NCBI GenBank assembly: GCA_943788815.1
Contig: CALSRS010000001.1
Coordinates: 186,001 to 250,000 of the forward strand
Source: an uncultured Gammaproteobacteria bacterium
GTDB lineage: Bacteria > Pseudomonadota > Gammaproteobacteria > Eutrophobiales > Eutrophobiaceae
DNA: 64,000 bases
Reading direction: 5' to 3'
Shown here piece after piece: positions 20,435 to 31,395 of this stretch; position 1 is the stretch's first letter, and each line of letters starts with the position of its first letter. Position numbers and translations under genes: made by a program. A model generated the notes under the pieces. That model saw only the letters and a list, made by a program, of their open reading frames with translations. It was not told the DNA's origin and ran no database searches.

Positions 20435-23400
20435 ATGCCCATATCAGCAAACACAGATTTATTATTTGATGCATTATCGAAACGGATTTTGTTACTCGAT
20501 GGTGCAACAGGCACCATGATTCAGAGCTATACCCTGGAAGAGAACGACTTTCGTGGGGAACGTTTTGCTGATCACCCTGTAGACCTTAAAGGTAACAATG
20601 ACCTGCTAAGCATCACTCGACCAGACATCATCAGTTCAATTCATGATGCCTACCTACAGGCGGGTGCAGACATAATTGAGACCAATACATTTAATTCCAA
20701 TTCGGTTGCCCTGGCAGATTATCAAATGGAAGACCTTGCCTTTGAGCTCAACAAAACTGGTGCTGAGCTTGCCAGAAAGAAGGCTGATGAATATCTAAAA
20801 ATAACACCAGACAAACCTCGATTTGTTGCCGGTGTAATAGGACCTACTAATCGGACAGCTTCTATCTCACCTGATGTCAATGACCCCGGGTTTCGTAATA
20901 TTGATTTTATGACGCTGGTCGAGACCTACACCAGTGCACTCGATGGCCTGGTACAGGGTCAAGCAGACATCATCATGCTGGAAACAATCTTTGACACACT
21001 AAATGCCAAAGCAGCCATTTATGCGATCGAAACCTATTTTCATGACCACAAGCTCAACCTGCCATTAATGATTTCTGGCACCATCACCGATGCGTCGGGC
21101 AGAACGCTAACAGGTCAAACGACCGAAGCTTTCTGGTATTCGTTGCGACATGCCAAGCCCTTAAGTATTGGTCTTAACTGCGCACTGGGTCCTTATGAAC
21201 TTCGACAACATGTTGAAGAACTGGCCAGAATTAGTGAAGTACACGTGAGTGCTCATCCCAATGCTGGCTTGCCAAATGAATTTGGTGAATATGATCTGGA
21301 TGCCGAAGAAATGGCTAAAGAAATTCAACAATGGGCCGATGAAGGCATGCTTAATATCATTGGAGGATGCTGCGGCACCACACCACAACATATAAAGGCC
21401 ATCGCAGAGGCTGTAGAAGGCAAAACGCCCAGAAAACTTCCTGAATTCCCAAAACAACTAAAACTCAGTGGTCTGGAAGCTCTAACAGTTATGCCAGAAA
21501 GCAATTTTATCAATGTTGGAGAGCGCGCCAATGTTTCAGGCTCACCTAAGTTTTTAAAATTAATAAAAGAAAATAATTTAGAAGCTGCGTTGGATATCGC
21601 CCGTCAACAGGTAGAAAACGGCGCTCAGATTGTTGATGTCTGTATGGATGAAGGCATGCTGGAATCTGAGGAGCTAATGCACGAATTCTTATGTCTTATT
21701 GCATCAGAACCTGATATATCCAGAGTACCTATCATGATTGACTCATCTAAATGGTCAGTTATTGAAGCTGGCTTACGATGTGTTCAGGGGAAAGGAATTG
21801 TAAACTCAGTCAGTCTTAAAGAAGGCGAAGATGAATTTCTTGAACATGCAAGGCAAATCCGTTTATACGGTGCTGCTGTCGTCGTTATGGGGTTTGATGA
21901 AAATGGCCAGGCTGACTCTACACAAAGGCGATTTGATGTTGCAAAACGCTGCTATGACTTACTGGTTAATAAACTCGATTTCCCACCCGAAGATATTATT
22001 TTTGACCCCAATGTTCTCACTGTGGCAACAGGAATGTCAGAACATAATGACTATGCAATTTCATTTTTTGAAGCCACTCGACTAATTAAACAGCATCTTC
22101 CTCATGCCCTGGTAAGTGGCGGTTTAAGCAACATTTCTTTTTCATTCCGCGGCAATAACGCTGTACGTGAAGCCATGCATACTGCATTTTTATATCACGG
22201 CATACAGGCTGGTATGGACATGGCCATAGTCAATGCTGGTCAACTGGGGATTTATGATGAGATATCGCCCGAACTCCTTAAACGCGTTGAAGATGTCTTA
22301 TTAAACCGTTCAGAATACGCTACGGATAATTTAGTTAGCTTTGCTGAAACTGTGAAACCATCAGGCTTGCGGGCACAAACAAATGATCATAGCTGGCGAA
22401 ATAGTACCAGTATTGAAGAAAGGCTGAGTCATGCCCTGGTGAAAGGGATAGACGATTTTATTATCGCCGACACCCAGGAAGCCATGGAAAAATATCCCGC
22501 TCCTCTTCGCATAATTGAAGGCCCCTTAATGGACGGTATGAATGTTGTAGGTGATTTATTTGGTGCCGGAAAAATGTTTCTGCCTCAGGTAGTCAAAAGC
22601 GCAAGGGTAATGAAAAAGGCGGTAGCCTATCTCGTGCCGTTTATTGAAGAAGCCAATGCAGAAAGTGGCACGCCTAACACCAACGGCAAAATCATTATGG
22701 CAACTGTAAAAGGTGATGTGCATGATATAGGAAAAAATATCGTTGGCGTCGTATTACAATGCAATAATTTTGAAGTCATTGATCTGGGGGTCATGGTTCC
22801 TGCAGACAAAATATTACAAACAGCAAAAGACCAAAACGCGGACATGATTGGATTGAGTGGGCTCATAACGCCTTCACTTGATGAAATGGTCCATGTTGCA
22901 AAAGAAATGCGCCGCCAGGGATTTACATTACCATTATTAATTGGTGGTGCGACCACGTCCAGGGCACATACAGCTGTCAAAATTGACCTTGAATATGATG
23001 AAATTGTTGTGCATGTTAAGGATGCGTCACGTGCAGTAGGTGTTGCACAGAAATTAATCAGTCCGGATCTTAAGCCGGTCTATGTTTCAGAAATAAAATC
23101 CGAATATATAAAAGTCCGTGAACAACACAAAGGCAGACAACAAAAAATTAACTGGTTGACGATACAAGATGCACGCCAAAATCGTTTCAAAGTTGACTGG
23201 GAAGACTACACACCAACAGCGCCTGCGACTAAGACCATACAAATTCTCAATGATTACCCTTTATCCGAACTGGCAGAGTTGATTGACTGGACACCATTTT
23301 TCCTCGCCTGGGAAATGGCGGGCAAATACCCACGTATATTAAAAGATAAAGTCGTAGGAGAAGCAGCATCACGTCTGTTTGATGATGCCAAACAGATGCT

Positions 23401-24142
23401 GGAAAAGATCATTTCTGAAGAATGGTTTAGTGCCAATGGCGTATTTGGCATCTTCCCTGCCAATTCCACAGGCTTTGATGATGTAGAAATTTATTCCAGT
23501 GAAGAAAGAAGTGGATTAAGCGCTACTTTGCATTTTTTAAGACAGCAGACCCGTATGCCACCTGGTGTTCCCAATAATTGTTTAGCCGATTTTGTTGCGC
23601 CAAATGATTCGGGAGTTAAAGATTACGTAGGTGCTTTTGCAGTTGCATGTGGCTTTGGTATGGATGAAAAGATTAAAGATTTTGAGTCACAACATGATGA
23701 CTATAGTGCCATCATGCTAAAAGCACTGGCTGACAGACTGGCAGAAGCCTTCGCTGAACGCCTACATCAACGTGTCAGGGAAGAATTCTGGGGATATGCC
23801 AGCAATGAAAAATTGGACAATGAGGCATTGATAGCTGAAAAGTATAAAGGCATCCGCCCGGCACCGGGTTACCCAGCTTGCCCTGAACACAGTGAAAAAG
23901 AAACCATTTGGCAATTGCTGGATGTATCCAATAATTGCCAAATATCGCTTACCGATTCCTGGGCCATGTCCCCGACTGCAGCAGTGAGTGGATGGTATTT
24001 TTCACATCCACAATCAAAATATTTTGGTGTAGGAAAAATAAACCAAGACCAGGTAAAAGACTATGCAAAACGAAAAGGCCTGGATATTCAAAAAGCAGAA
24101 AAATATCTGTCGCCAGCTCTGGGCTATGACTCGGAAAAGTAA
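20435..24142 (+). CDS. metH: Cobalamin-dependent methionine synthase
   Basis: Transfers a methyl group from 5-methyltetrahydrofolate to homocysteine through methylcobalamin. The 1235 residues contain all four modules in order: homocysteine-binding ([11 protein letters not shown] at about 17; zinc ligands including [11 protein letters not shown] near 310), pterin-binding (about 355-620, [14 protein letters not shown]), cobalamin-binding with [11 protein letters not shown] (His763 is the lower cobalt ligand) and C-terminal AdoMet reactivation domain (RxxxGYxACP-like [15 protein letters not shown]). Full length, intact. Preceded by the SAH riboswitch and divergent from the cobalamin-regulated uptake genes, so cofactor supply and use sit side by side. 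Confidence 0.97.
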   Translation: MPISANTDLLFDALSKRILLLDGATGTMIQSYTLEENDFRGERFADHPVDLKGNNDLLSITRPDIISSIHDAYLQAGADIIETNTFNSNSVALADYQMEDLAFELNKTGAELARKKADEYLKITPDKPRFVAGVIGPTNRTASISPDVNDPGFRNIDFMTLVETYTSALDGLVQGQADIIMLETIFDTLNAKAAIYAIETYFHDHKLNLPLMISGTITDASGRTLTGQTTEAFWYSLRHAKPLSIGLNCALGPYELRQHVEELARISEVHVSAHPNAGLPNEFGEYDLDAEEMAKEIQQWADEGMLNIIGGCCGTTPQHIKAIAEAVEGKTPRKLPEFPKQLKLSGLEALTVMPESNFINVGERANVSGSPKFLKLIKENNLEAALDIARQQVENGAQIVDVCMDEGMLESEELMHEFLCLIASEPDISRVPIMIDSSKWSVIEAGLRCVQGKGIVNSVSLKEGEDEFLEHARQIRLYGAAVVVMGFDENGQADSTQRRFDVAKRCYDLLVNKLDFPPEDIIFDPNVLTVATGMSEHNDYAISFFEATRLIKQHLPHALVSGGLSNISFSFRGNNAVREAMHTAFLYHGIQAGMDMAIVNAGQLGIYDEISPELLKRVEDVLLNRSEYATDNLVSFAETVKPSGLRAQTNDHSWRNSTSIEERLSHALVKGIDDFIIADTQEAMEKYPAPLRIIEGPLMDGMNVVGDLFGAGKMFLPQVVKSARVMKKAVAYLVPFIEEANAESGTPNTNGKIIMATVKGDVHDIGKNIVGVVLQCNNFEVIDLGVMVPADKILQTAKDQNADMIGLSGLITPSLDEMVHVAKEMRRQGFTLPLLIGGATTSRAHTAVKIDLEYDEIVVHVKDASRAVGVAQKLISPDLKPVYVSEIKSEYIKVREQHKGRQQKINWLTIQDARQNRFKVDWEDYTPTAPATKTIQILNDYPLSELAELIDWTPFFLAWEMAGKYPRILKDKVVGEAASRLFDDAKQMLEKIISEEWFSANGVFGIFPANSTGFDDVEIYSSEERSGLSATLHFLRQQTRMPPGVPNNCLADFVAPNDSGVKDYVGAFAVACGFGMDEKIKDFESQHDDYSAIMLKALADRLAEAFAERLHQRVREEFWGYASNEKLDNEALIAEKYKGIRPAPGYPACPEHSEKETIWQLLDVSNNCQISLTDSWAMSPTAAVSGWYFSHPQSKYFGVGKINQDQVKDYAKRKGLDIQKAEKYLSPALGYDSEK

Positions 24143-24263
24143 TACGTCTTTTTTAAGGTATAAATAAGTAAGTTATAGAATTCGTTCCCAATTATGGGTT
24201 CGATATACTATAGTAATCAGTCTGTAATCGTCTTTACTTTTTATTTTCTGGGGAGGGACTGTC

Positions 24264-25118
24264 ATGTCATTTGTCCATAAATGTATATCTATGTTTTTTC
24301 TATTATCTTTTATCTTAAGCATCCCAACGCATGCAGATGAGCATTTCATATCCAAAGAAGTAAAATACGAAACAGAAGATGGCTGGACGATCAGGGGGAC
24401 ATTAAGATTGCCTCCCGGTGCTGGCAAAGGCAATGAATTTCCCGCCATGTTGATGTTACATGAAGAAGGTCATGACAGGCTGGATAGCGGTGACAATGAT
24501 TCTGAAATCGCTCACCGCCTCCCCTTCCAGGCAGGCATTGCTTCCCTTGCGATTGATTGGCGAGGACGCGAAACCAGTATGGGCAACCATCAGCCAGTGC
24601 CTGATGAATTACATGAGTTCTCAACCCGGGTTGAAGAAAATCGCTATCTTGATGTCAAGGCTGGACTCGAATTTCTGGCTGATTACCCAGGTATAGATCG
24701 ACTAAGACTGGGAATTTTTGCCTCACATTTCAGCGCAGAGCCTGCAGTAAGGGCAATGCGAGAAATAGAGATACTACCTCCACGAGCCCTGGTGCTTCTG
24801 GGTGGCTACAATTTGAGCCCAGAATCTAAAGCCTATCTGGCGTCCGTTGACATCCCAATCTATACGGGAGCCAGTATTCTCGACCGCGCTGTATTCCTTG
24901 ATATGGCAGAAGTCTATGCCAAATCAAAGAACCGAAACAGTTTTATGATCGCACCGGTATCTGCTGGAAGAGGAATGAATCTGTTACACCACTCCAATCT
25001 AAACCGAGAAGAGCAAACAGATATTTCCGTCATTGGCCTGTTGGAATGGCTAGGAACAAACGTCAAAAACTTGGGCAGGGTCGAAGCTGTTTCATTTAAG
25101 ACTCGAGACGGCTGGTAA
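24264..25118 (+). CDS. Exported alpha/beta hydrolase-like protein, 5' part of a gene interrupted by an in-frame TAA
   Basis: 284 codons: signal peptide (about 1-24, cleavage after THA), then a DUF-type alpha/beta hydrolase domain (YETEDGWTIRGTLRLPPG ... FPAMLMLHEEGH ... LAIDWRGRETSMG). The expected Gly-x-Ser-x-Gly elbow is replaced by FASHFSAEP, so it may be a non-catalytic repeat. The frame ends at TAA (25116-25118) in the middle of KTRDGW-INGNLRYP, which is clearly the start of a second copy of the same domain, and the same frame continues open to 25793. A strong GGGGAGGGA ribosome-binding site precedes the ATG. Read as a nonsense-interrupted tandem-domain hydrolase. Confidence 0.75.
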   Translation: MSFVHKCISMFFLLSFILSIPTHADEHFISKEVKYETEDGWTIRGTLRLPPGAGKGNEFPAMLMLHEEGHDRLDSGDNDSEIAHRLPFQAGIASLAIDWRGRETSMGNHQPVPDELHEFSTRVEENRYLDVKAGLEFLADYPGIDRLRLGIFASHFSAEPAVRAMREIEILPPRALVLLGGYNLSPESKAYLASVDIPIYTGASILDRAVFLDMAEVYAKSKNRNSFMIAPVSAGRGMNLLHHSNLNREEQTDISVIGLLEWLGTNVKNLGRVEAVSFKTRDGW

Positions 25119-25793
25119 ATTAATGGTAATTTACGATATCCAGACAGTCTCGGAAAAGATGGGCGAAAATTACCTGGTATCATTCAGGTTTCCGGTGCAC
25201 GTTCAAATCGTTACTCCATGCTGACATTTGAGAAAGAATTTTCGCGACGAGGTTATCCAGTATTAAGCATTGAACTTCGAGGGCGCGGTGCCAGCATGCA
25301 GGGAATGTCTTATGATTCTCCGGAAGTCTTCGATGTAAGAGAAAACCTCTTAGATAGTCCTTACGAATTAGATACCATGGCGGCGATTGAATTTCTGGCC
25401 ACTCAACGGGGGATAGACCCCGAGAAAATAGCCCTGGTGGGTGAAGCCAGGGGGTCACGTTCAACACTGATTGCTGCCGCAAGTGATGAGCGAGTGAAGT
25501 CGTTGATCTTAATCTCAGCCTATGACCCGGATGACACCATGATACAAGCGGCAAAAATGCTTAAGATTCCCGTAATGTTAATAGATACTGAAACTAACTG
25601 GGCAACACCAGGAACATTGCAGATACACGAGCTGTTAGAAAGGGGGCAATTAATGATCTACCCCCGGCTAGGTCATTCACATCATATTCCTTATTTTCAT
25701 CCAGAGATGCCAGCGTTTATGGGAGACTATCTAGAAAGAATGTTGCCACCTGGCGAACCAGCCTACCAATACGTAGAGAAACCATTTCAATAG
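25119..25793 (+). pseudogene. 3' part (second hydrolase domain) of the interrupted alpha/beta hydrolase gene
   Basis: Same reading frame as the preceding gene, open for 224 codons after the TAA. It encodes INGNLRYPDSLGKDGRKLPG, IIQVSGARSNRYS, SIELRGRGASMQGM, a nucleophile-region ALVGEARGSRSTL and a final HSHHIPYFHPEMPAF with histidines fit for the catalytic position. An ATG at 25218 could in principle allow re-initiation but has no ribosome-binding site. The absence of any further stop or frameshift suggests either a very recent nonsense mutation or some translation through the stop. Confidence 0.75.
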
Positions 25794-25870
25794 TTTTAAT
25801 TATGAAAAAGCCAAGTCGCACGTTATGAGTGTGACACTAACGAGGTGTTATGCTGGTTCTATTTCAGGAT

Positions 25871-26344
25871 TTATTTGGCTACATCATCAATTAGATCGTC
25901 AGTCCTAATAACACCACCTGATTTTATTTTTGCTCTTAAACCAGCCCGATGAACTAGTGTAGGCAGTACCTCTTGGGTAACAATTTGCGCTAGATGTGAG
26001 CAAGGCTCACATAGTCGTATTCCCTCAAGCAAAACGTCACCGATCTGAAACTGCTTACCCACAAGTGAATTTAAATCCATGTTGCTTGTAATAATATTTC
26101 GTCGAAACAAACCAGGATCCAGGTTTAATCCAGTTTCCTTATTGAAATAATTAATCTGCTCAGACTCAATAAGTGTGACTTCAAAATCTTGAGAGCTTAC
26201 AAGTTTCTCTGAAAATGTTCCCACAGCATGATAATAGCGATCACCAACAATGCCTCGACCGGGCTCTAGATGGACCTCTCTTACAGACTGCATAGGAGCC
26301 TGCGCTTCAGCTGCGATAAATATATCAACTATCTTTCCTCTCAT
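25871..26344 (-). CDS. MOSC domain-containing protein
   Basis: 157-residue MOSC-domain protein (molybdenum cofactor sulfurase C-terminal family). GRGIVGDRYYH, RRNIITSNMDLNSLVGKQFQIGDVLLEGIRLCEPCSHL and VHRAGLRAKIKSGG match the core, including the conserved cysteine region. Such stand-alone proteins are thought to handle sulfur or molybdenum-cofactor ligands, but the reaction is not established. I start at ATG 26344 (AGGTG upstream) rather than the GTG four codons before it. No molybdoenzyme is adjacent. Confidence 0.85.
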   Translation of the reverse strand: MRGKIVDIFIAAEAQAPMQSVREVHLEPGRGIVGDRYYHAVGTFSEKLVSSQDFEVTLIESEQINYFNKETGLNLDPGLFRRNIITSNMDLNSLVGKQFQIGDVLLEGIRLCEPCSHLAQIVTQEVLPTLVHRAGLRAKIKSGGVIRTDDLIDDVAK

Positions 26345-26484
26345 GGTTGATGTCACCTATGGCTTGAATTACACAAAGCTTTACACCTATTACTTGAAAA
26401 ATAGACCAAAATTATTCGAAACATTCCTGATAAATAAGTATAAAACATTGATATGTATGTAATTAAACAACTAATTGATTGTTC

Positions 26485-27981
26485 TTATTTCATCATAATC
26501 TCGGCGCCGGGTCCCAGGGGCAATCCAAGTAATATCCAGGCAATGAGGAGTAAGGACCATGAAATTAGAAATACCAGCGAATAAGGAATCATCAACGAAA
26601 TAATGGTTCCGATGCCTATATTTTTATCATATTTTTGTGCGAAAGCCACAACCACCCCAAAATAAGGCATTAATGGAGTCACAATGTTGGTTGAACTGTC
26701 ACCTATGCGGTAGGCAACCTGCGTGGCTTCAGGCGATATCCCTGAGAGTAATAACATAGGGACAAAGACCGGGGCGATTAATGCCCATTTTGCGCTAGCA
26801 CTGCCAATAAATAAATTGATGAACGCTGAAAGAAAGATAAAAGCGACGAGTAAGACTGATAAATTCGCATCCAGCGACTGTAGTAGCTCAGCACCGGAGA
26901 TAGCAATAATACTGCCAAGATTACTCCATCCAAAATAACTGACAAATTGTGCCGCAAAAAACATCAGTACCAGATATGCAGCCATGGTCTGCATGTGTTG
27001 TTCCATCCCATCGACAAACTCACTGGATTTTTTGTAGTGCCCACTTAACTTGCCGTAAATAATACCGGCCACTACCGCATAAAAGGCAATGATAGTGACA
27101 ATGCCTGAAATAAACGGCGAGCGTAATATGCTACCCGTATTTTGATCTCGCAACACACCTGCTTCGGGCACCAAGCCTACAAGTAACAAACAGATAAATA
27201 ATAAGGTGAAGACACCGACTGCTTTTAAACCCAGTATTTGATTCTCAGTGATCTGTTGCAGGTTAACTTTCGAATGATCTATATCAGGCAGACGAGGTGT
27301 AATAATCTTTTCAGTTACCCACGTGCCCACCAATGCAATTAAGAAGGTCGATACGATAATAAAATAATAATTGCCTGCTGCATTAACTTCATACCTCGGG
27401 TCAATCAATGCCGCAGCTTCAGTTGAGATACCAGCCAGAATTGCATCCACAGGACCGATAAGAAGGTTAGCACTGAACCCACCCGAGACCCCTGCAAATG
27501 CCGCTGCGATACCCACCAATGGATTTCTGCCTACACTGGCAAAAATCAATCCTGCCAAAGGGATCAATATTACATAGCCTGTGTCCAGCGCAATACTTGA
27601 AAAGACCGCCATAAAAATCACCGAAAACGTGATGAATTGTTTTGGCGTCTTTAATACAGTTGCCCGTATTAATGTACCGAGTAATCCAGAATGTTCAGCC
27701 ACACCGATACCCATAATAGCAACCAGAACTGAGCCCACTGGCGCAAAAGAGGTAAAGTTCGTAACAGACTCTGCGAGAATTCTGTGCAAACCTTCCGCAC
27801 TGATCAGATTTATAACAGTAATAATATTACCGTTTACGGGATGCTGAGCCTGTAGTGAGAACAAAGATGCTAGCCATGAAACAAGTAATATCACAGCGCA
27901 AAGGACAACAAACAAAATAGTCGGCTTAGGTAACCTGTTACCTGCCCTTTCTATACCATCCAGCAGTGATTGAATTTTCAT
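26485..27981 (-). CDS. AbgT-family transporter
   Basis: 498-residue integral membrane protein with about 11-13 hydrophobic helices, N-terminal IQSLLDGIERAGNRLPKPTILF, FTSFAPVGSVLVAIMGIGVAEHSGL, VSGGFSANLLIGPVDAILAGIS and the C-terminal AYRIGDSSTNIVTPLMPYF typical of AbgT/MtrF transporters. Known members import p-aminobenzoyl-glutamate or export sulfonamides. Length normal. Nothing nearby indicates folate breakdown, so the substrate is open. Confidence 0.92.
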   Translation of the reverse strand: MKIQSLLDGIERAGNRLPKPTILFVVLCAVILLVSWLASLFSLQAQHPVNGNIITVINLISAEGLHRILAESVTNFTSFAPVGSVLVAIMGIGVAEHSGLLGTLIRATVLKTPKQFITFSVIFMAVFSSIALDTGYVILIPLAGLIFASVGRNPLVGIAAAFAGVSGGFSANLLIGPVDAILAGISTEAAALIDPRYEVNAAGNYYFIIVSTFLIALVGTWVTEKIITPRLPDIDHSKVNLQQITENQILGLKAVGVFTLLFICLLLVGLVPEAGVLRDQNTGSILRSPFISGIVTIIAFYAVVAGIIYGKLSGHYKKSSEFVDGMEQHMQTMAAYLVLMFFAAQFVSYFGWSNLGSIIAISGAELLQSLDANLSVLLVAFIFLSAFINLFIGSASAKWALIAPVFVPMLLLSGISPEATQVAYRIGDSSTNIVTPLMPYFGVVVAFAQKYDKNIGIGTIISLMIPYSLVFLISWSLLLIAWILLGLPLGPGAEIMMK

Positions 27982-28069
27982 TGTGGCTTTCGCTTTTTAT
28001 TCCTGAATATCGTATCTTATCTTATTATTTAATCCATATCGAAGTACGCGATCCAGGGTAACAAACTAA

Positions 28070-29092
28070 ATGAATAGTAATGCATTAATTAATCGGCCTA
28101 TATACGTTGTCGGTGCGGGTGGCATCGGTACAGTTATGGCGTGGTGCCTGATTAAGGTCGGTGAATCCGTGACTGTAGTTGAAACAAACCAGAATAAAAT
28201 CAACCATGGCAATAAGCATGGCTTATTGATTAGTGGTCATGGATCGGTAATGGCTAAACTGATTCAGTTTGACGAGTGGCAGCCTGAAGCAAATTCATTG
28301 ATCTTACTTTGTACAAAAACCTATACCAATGCACAGGTTTTAGAAAAAATACCAGCAGACGCAACATTATTACCTGTACAAAACGGATTTGACCCACTAC
28401 TGGATGCCAGTGATCATACTGCAGAAGGCATAGTCTCTTTTGTCTCTGAATGCGATTTGAATACCACGAAAACACGGATTACCCGGCAAGGTGAATTTCA
28501 TTTAGGTCCCAGGCACAAGGTGACTCACGGGGATATCACTTACCTGTCACAACTAGCAGCGCAGCTCAGAAAAACCAAGCTGTTTCCGGTCAGCCTGGTA
28601 GATGATATTAATCCTTATAAATACAGCAAGCTAATGTATAACGCAGCAATTTCACCACTTGCGGCATCTGCTGGCGTCGACAATAGCGAACTTCTAAACC
28701 ACCCGATAGCAAAAATACTATTTGTTGCACTATTGAAAGAAAATTATTTAATACTAAAACAAGCAGGGCTTGACCTTGAAAAAGTAGGCCCTATACATCC
28801 AGATCTGGTTTATCAAATATTGAAACATCCCATAGTCATCAATTTATTTTCATTATTTTTTAAACCCTCCCTACGGGGTTCCTATTGCTCCATGGCACCT
28901 GATATACACACTGACAAAACCGAGATAGATGCCTATAACGGACATCTAGTCACACTGGCCGGCGATTTCCCCTGCCCGATAAACCGAGCCGCAATCGACA
29001 TGGTAAAAAGCATTGTAGACAATCATAGCGCTCCAGGTATTCAACATTTGATATCACTACACGAAGCACTGCCCAAAGGAGTATTAAATTGA
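28070..29092 (+). CDS. Ketopantoate reductase-like (ApbA/PanE family) NAD(P)-dependent oxidoreductase
   Basis: 340 residues with an N-terminal Rossmann motif VVGAGGIGTVMAWCL (13-27), CTKTYTNAQVLEKI and a helical C-terminal domain with SKLMYNAAISPLAASAGVDN (the conserved Lys/Asn region). Family members reduce ketopantoate in coenzyme A synthesis, but many are paralogues with other 2-oxo substrates. Its stop overlaps the TTG start of the next gene by 4 bp (TTGA), so it is translationally coupled to a sugar-epimerase-like oxidoreductase, which argues against a plain PanE role. Confidence 0.8.
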   Translation: MNSNALINRPIYVVGAGGIGTVMAWCLIKVGESVTVVETNQNKINHGNKHGLLISGHGSVMAKLIQFDEWQPEANSLILLCTKTYTNAQVLEKIPADATLLPVQNGFDPLLDASDHTAEGIVSFVSECDLNTTKTRITRQGEFHLGPRHKVTHGDITYLSQLAAQLRKTKLFPVSLVDDINPYKYSKLMYNAAISPLAASAGVDNSELLNHPIAKILFVALLKENYLILKQAGLDLEKVGPIHPDLVYQILKHPIVINLFSLFFKPSLRGSYCSMAPDIHTDKTEIDAYNGHLVTLAGDFPCPINRAAIDMVKSIVDNHSAPGIQHLISLHEALPKGVLN

Positions 29093-30078
29093 TACTCGTA
29101 ACCGGTGGTGGCGGATTTATTGGCAGCCACCTTCTCAATATCCTTTTAGAGCAAGGTCAAACGGTACGGGTCATGGAAAAACCCGGTGCGAATATTGAAC
29201 ATCTTCCTAAGGAACAAATTGATGTCGTATTTGCAGACTTACGTGATGAAGCCGCTATTAAAAAAGCAACAAAACAATGCAAACAAGTTTATCACCTGGC
29301 AGCTGACCCCAACCTATGGCGGAAAAACCCTGCGGAATTTGATGCAATTAATCACATAGGGACAGCAAATGTCATAAAGCATTCACTGGATAACGGCGCA
29401 GAACGTGTTCTTCATTGCAGTACGGAAAGCATACTCACCTCTGAGTCGTTTCACGGTGGTGCAGTAGAAGATCTGATACTTAAAGAAAAAGACATGTTAG
29501 GACCGTATTGCCTGAGTAAATTCAAGGCCGAGCAAGTTGCATTTGAGTATGCAAAAAAAAGTAATGCGGTCATAGTCGCTAGTCCGACCTTACCTGTAGG
29601 CCCAGGTGACCGATTATTAACTCCTCCCACCCGTATGAACGTGGCATTTTGCCAGGGAAAACTTCCTGCCATTTTAGACTGCAAAATAAACCTGATTGAT
29701 GTGCGCGATGTTGCAGATGGCATGATAGCCGCGATGTCTTCAGGAAAACCTGGCATACGTTATCTATTAGGGAATGAAAATATGCTGTTATCAGACTGGT
29801 TGAGATTGTTAGGAGGTTTCTGTGGACAAACTGTGCCTCGATATAAAGTCCCCTATACTCTGGCAATGACCGCAGCCTGGTTTAGTGAACACTGGGCGAG
29901 CTACATTAGCGGCACTATGCCTATGGCAACTCTCACCGGTGTGCGCTTAACTCAACGAAGCATGCACTTTGATCCTGCGAAGAGCTTGAGTACGCTTGGT
30001 ATCCGCCCCCGTCCTGTGCGTGACTCTGCAAGAGAAGCGGTTAATTGGTATCACGAAAATGGTTGGCTTAAGAAGTAA
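29089..30078 (+). CDS. NAD-dependent epimerase/dehydratase family protein
   Basis: Extended short-chain dehydrogenase: VTGGGGFIGSHLLNILL (residues 4-20) is the GxxGxxG NAD-binding motif, and YCLSKFKAE supplies the YxxxK catalytic pair. 329 residues. Starts at a TTG overlapping the stop of the upstream gene (coupled translation). The reaction cannot be deduced; sterol/flavonoid reductase-like members are similar in size. Convergent with the CDP-alcohol phosphatidyltransferase gene 23 bp away. Confidence 0.8.
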   Translation: MILVTGGGGFIGSHLLNILLEQGQTVRVMEKPGANIEHLPKEQIDVVFADLRDEAAIKKATKQCKQVYHLAADPNLWRKNPAEFDAINHIGTANVIKHSLDNGAERVLHCSTESILTSESFHGGAVEDLILKEKDMLGPYCLSKFKAEQVAFEYAKKSNAVIVASPTLPVGPGDRLLTPPTRMNVAFCQGKLPAILDCKINLIDVRDVADGMIAAMSSGKPGIRYLLGNENMLLSDWLRLLGGFCGQTVPRYKVPYTLAMTAAWFSEHWASYISGTMPMATLTGVRLTQRSMHFDPAKSLSTLGIRPRPVRDSAREAVNWYHENGWLKK

Positions 30079-30101
30079 AGTCTATTAACTTTTATTGAAA
30101 C

Positions 30102-30770
30102 CTACTCTGCGTCCTCTTTAGATTTATATTGCTTGAGTTTCCACGCCTGCCATATTGAAAATATTAAAAATGCAGGGGCAATGGTTGCAGCCAGAATCAA
30201 TAAATAAAGCAAGCCACCAAACCACGCAAATAATGGGATTACGAACATACTGTCATCCAGATCAAAGCCATCCGGGTATTTAAAAACTATTCCTGGATGG
30301 GTCCCGCTCATATGAAATTGAAACACGATTATAAATATTGCACCAATAGAGATTCCTGCGATTGCTCCCAATAAGGTAGTCCAATCGCCTAGCCAGGTAA
30401 GGCCACTTAACCCATAACCGATACCAATAAACAGAACTATATTCACCAACATGTCACAAATCAGATCATACCAGTGTCCCCACTTTGAAGACTGTTTAGT
30501 CATTCTCGCAAGTTCGCCGTCAGCCCTGTCCATTAACATGGAAAAGACAAAAATACTGCCTCCCCAGGCATGCCATGAGGCGGCATCTCGAGAAAAGCAC
30601 CAGGCCGCCAATAGCCCGGACAAAAGTCTGAGGGTCGTAATATGATTTGGTGTGAATCGGGTCCCAACCAGGGGGTACATCAACCAACGTGCGACGCCAT
30701 GTGCATGGGTTTTAGGAGGTGCTAAATTTAATCCTGAATTTGCAGATTGTTTGTCCATTCGGCCCCACAT
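30102..30770 (-). CDS. CDP-alcohol phosphatidyltransferase family protein
   Basis: Membrane phospholipid-synthesis enzyme family. The signature DGx2ARx8Gx3Dx3D is present as DGELARMTKQSSKWGHWYDLICD (split here: DGELAR, then G-H-W-Y-D and D four residues later). Several hydrophobic helices follow. 222 residues. Two start choices: ATG 30770, which sits directly against an AAGGAG sequence, and ATG 30758, better spaced from it; the longer form is given. The alcohol acceptor is unknown. Possible partner of the neighbouring oxidoreductases in making an unusual lipid head group (inference from adjacency only). Confidence 0.85.
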   Translation of the reverse strand: MWGRMDKQSANSGLNLAPPKTHAHGVARWLMYPLVGTRFTPNHITTLRLLSGLLAAWCFSRDAASWHAWGGSIFVFSMLMDRADGELARMTKQSSKWGHWYDLICDMLVNIVLFIGIGYGLSGLTWLGDWTTLLGAIAGISIGAIFIIVFQFHMSGTHPGIVFKYPDGFDLDDSMFVIPLFAWFGGLLYLLILAATIAPAFLIFSIWQAWKLKQYKSKEDAE

Positions 30771-30881
30771 ACTCCTTTATAATACTCACAAACTGAAACT
30801 ACGATTAATTTCACAACACAAATGATAAAAATATTGATTAAATACTACCAGTAGTAATAGGTAAAAGGATATCCTATTAAT

Positions 30882-31199
30882 ATGGAAACATCAGACAAAA
30901 TATTATCACTGTTAGGCACATTTCTTCCTGTGATAGGAACTGTATTAACAGTGATTCTGGCTAGAACATTCGAAGGGAATATAAGGTGGTCGATATTGTT
31001 TGGCTTACCGGCACTCACGATGGCCTTATGCTGGATATGGGCAAGTTTTATCTGGCAGGACGGCAATATGCTTGCTGCTGCCTTATTTTTCATCTACATA
31101 GCGAGTCTGATTATTTATTATCCAGTCCTGATCATATCTGGAGTGATCATAGCCAAAAATAATAAAATGTCCGCTCCATCCACTCATTCTGAAGATTGA
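30882..31199 (+). CDS. Small membrane protein of unknown function
   Basis: 105 residues with three hydrophobic segments (about 8-27, 36-57, 65-93) and a polar C-terminus. AAGGAT lies 12 nt before the ATG. I do not recognise the family. It may use the hairpin just before leuC as its terminator. Confidence 0.6.
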   Translation: METSDKILSLLGTFLPVIGTVLTVILARTFEGNIRWSILFGLPALTMALCWIWASFIWQDGNMLAAALFFIYIASLIIYYPVLIISGVIIAKNNKMSAPSTHSED

Positions 31200-31334
31200 G
31201 CACTGCTTGTTAACAGACAATTAATATCTGGTAGACTGAACTCTTAAGAGATCACCTGTCATACTCACACCCGACAGATAGTTTAAATATCTGGAATATT
31301 GTGTTATTTCAGTTTATCCATAAAATACGGCTAC

Positions 31335-31370
31335 TACCGGGGCCTTTCTATAGAAAAGAGCCGGTATTTT
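31335..31370 (+). terminator. Hairpin with T-run immediately upstream of leuC
   Basis: TACCGG (31335-31340) pairs with CCGGTA (31361-31366), with a further inner pairing CTTTC/GAAAG, followed by TTTTGTT. It can end the transcript of the small membrane protein gene. Because the T-run is only about 25 nt before the leuC start, it could equally be an attenuator for leuCD-leuA; I see no leucine-rich leader peptide in front of it. Confidence 0.6.
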
Positions 31371-31395
31371 GTTGACCACACAGGAATTTAAGGCC

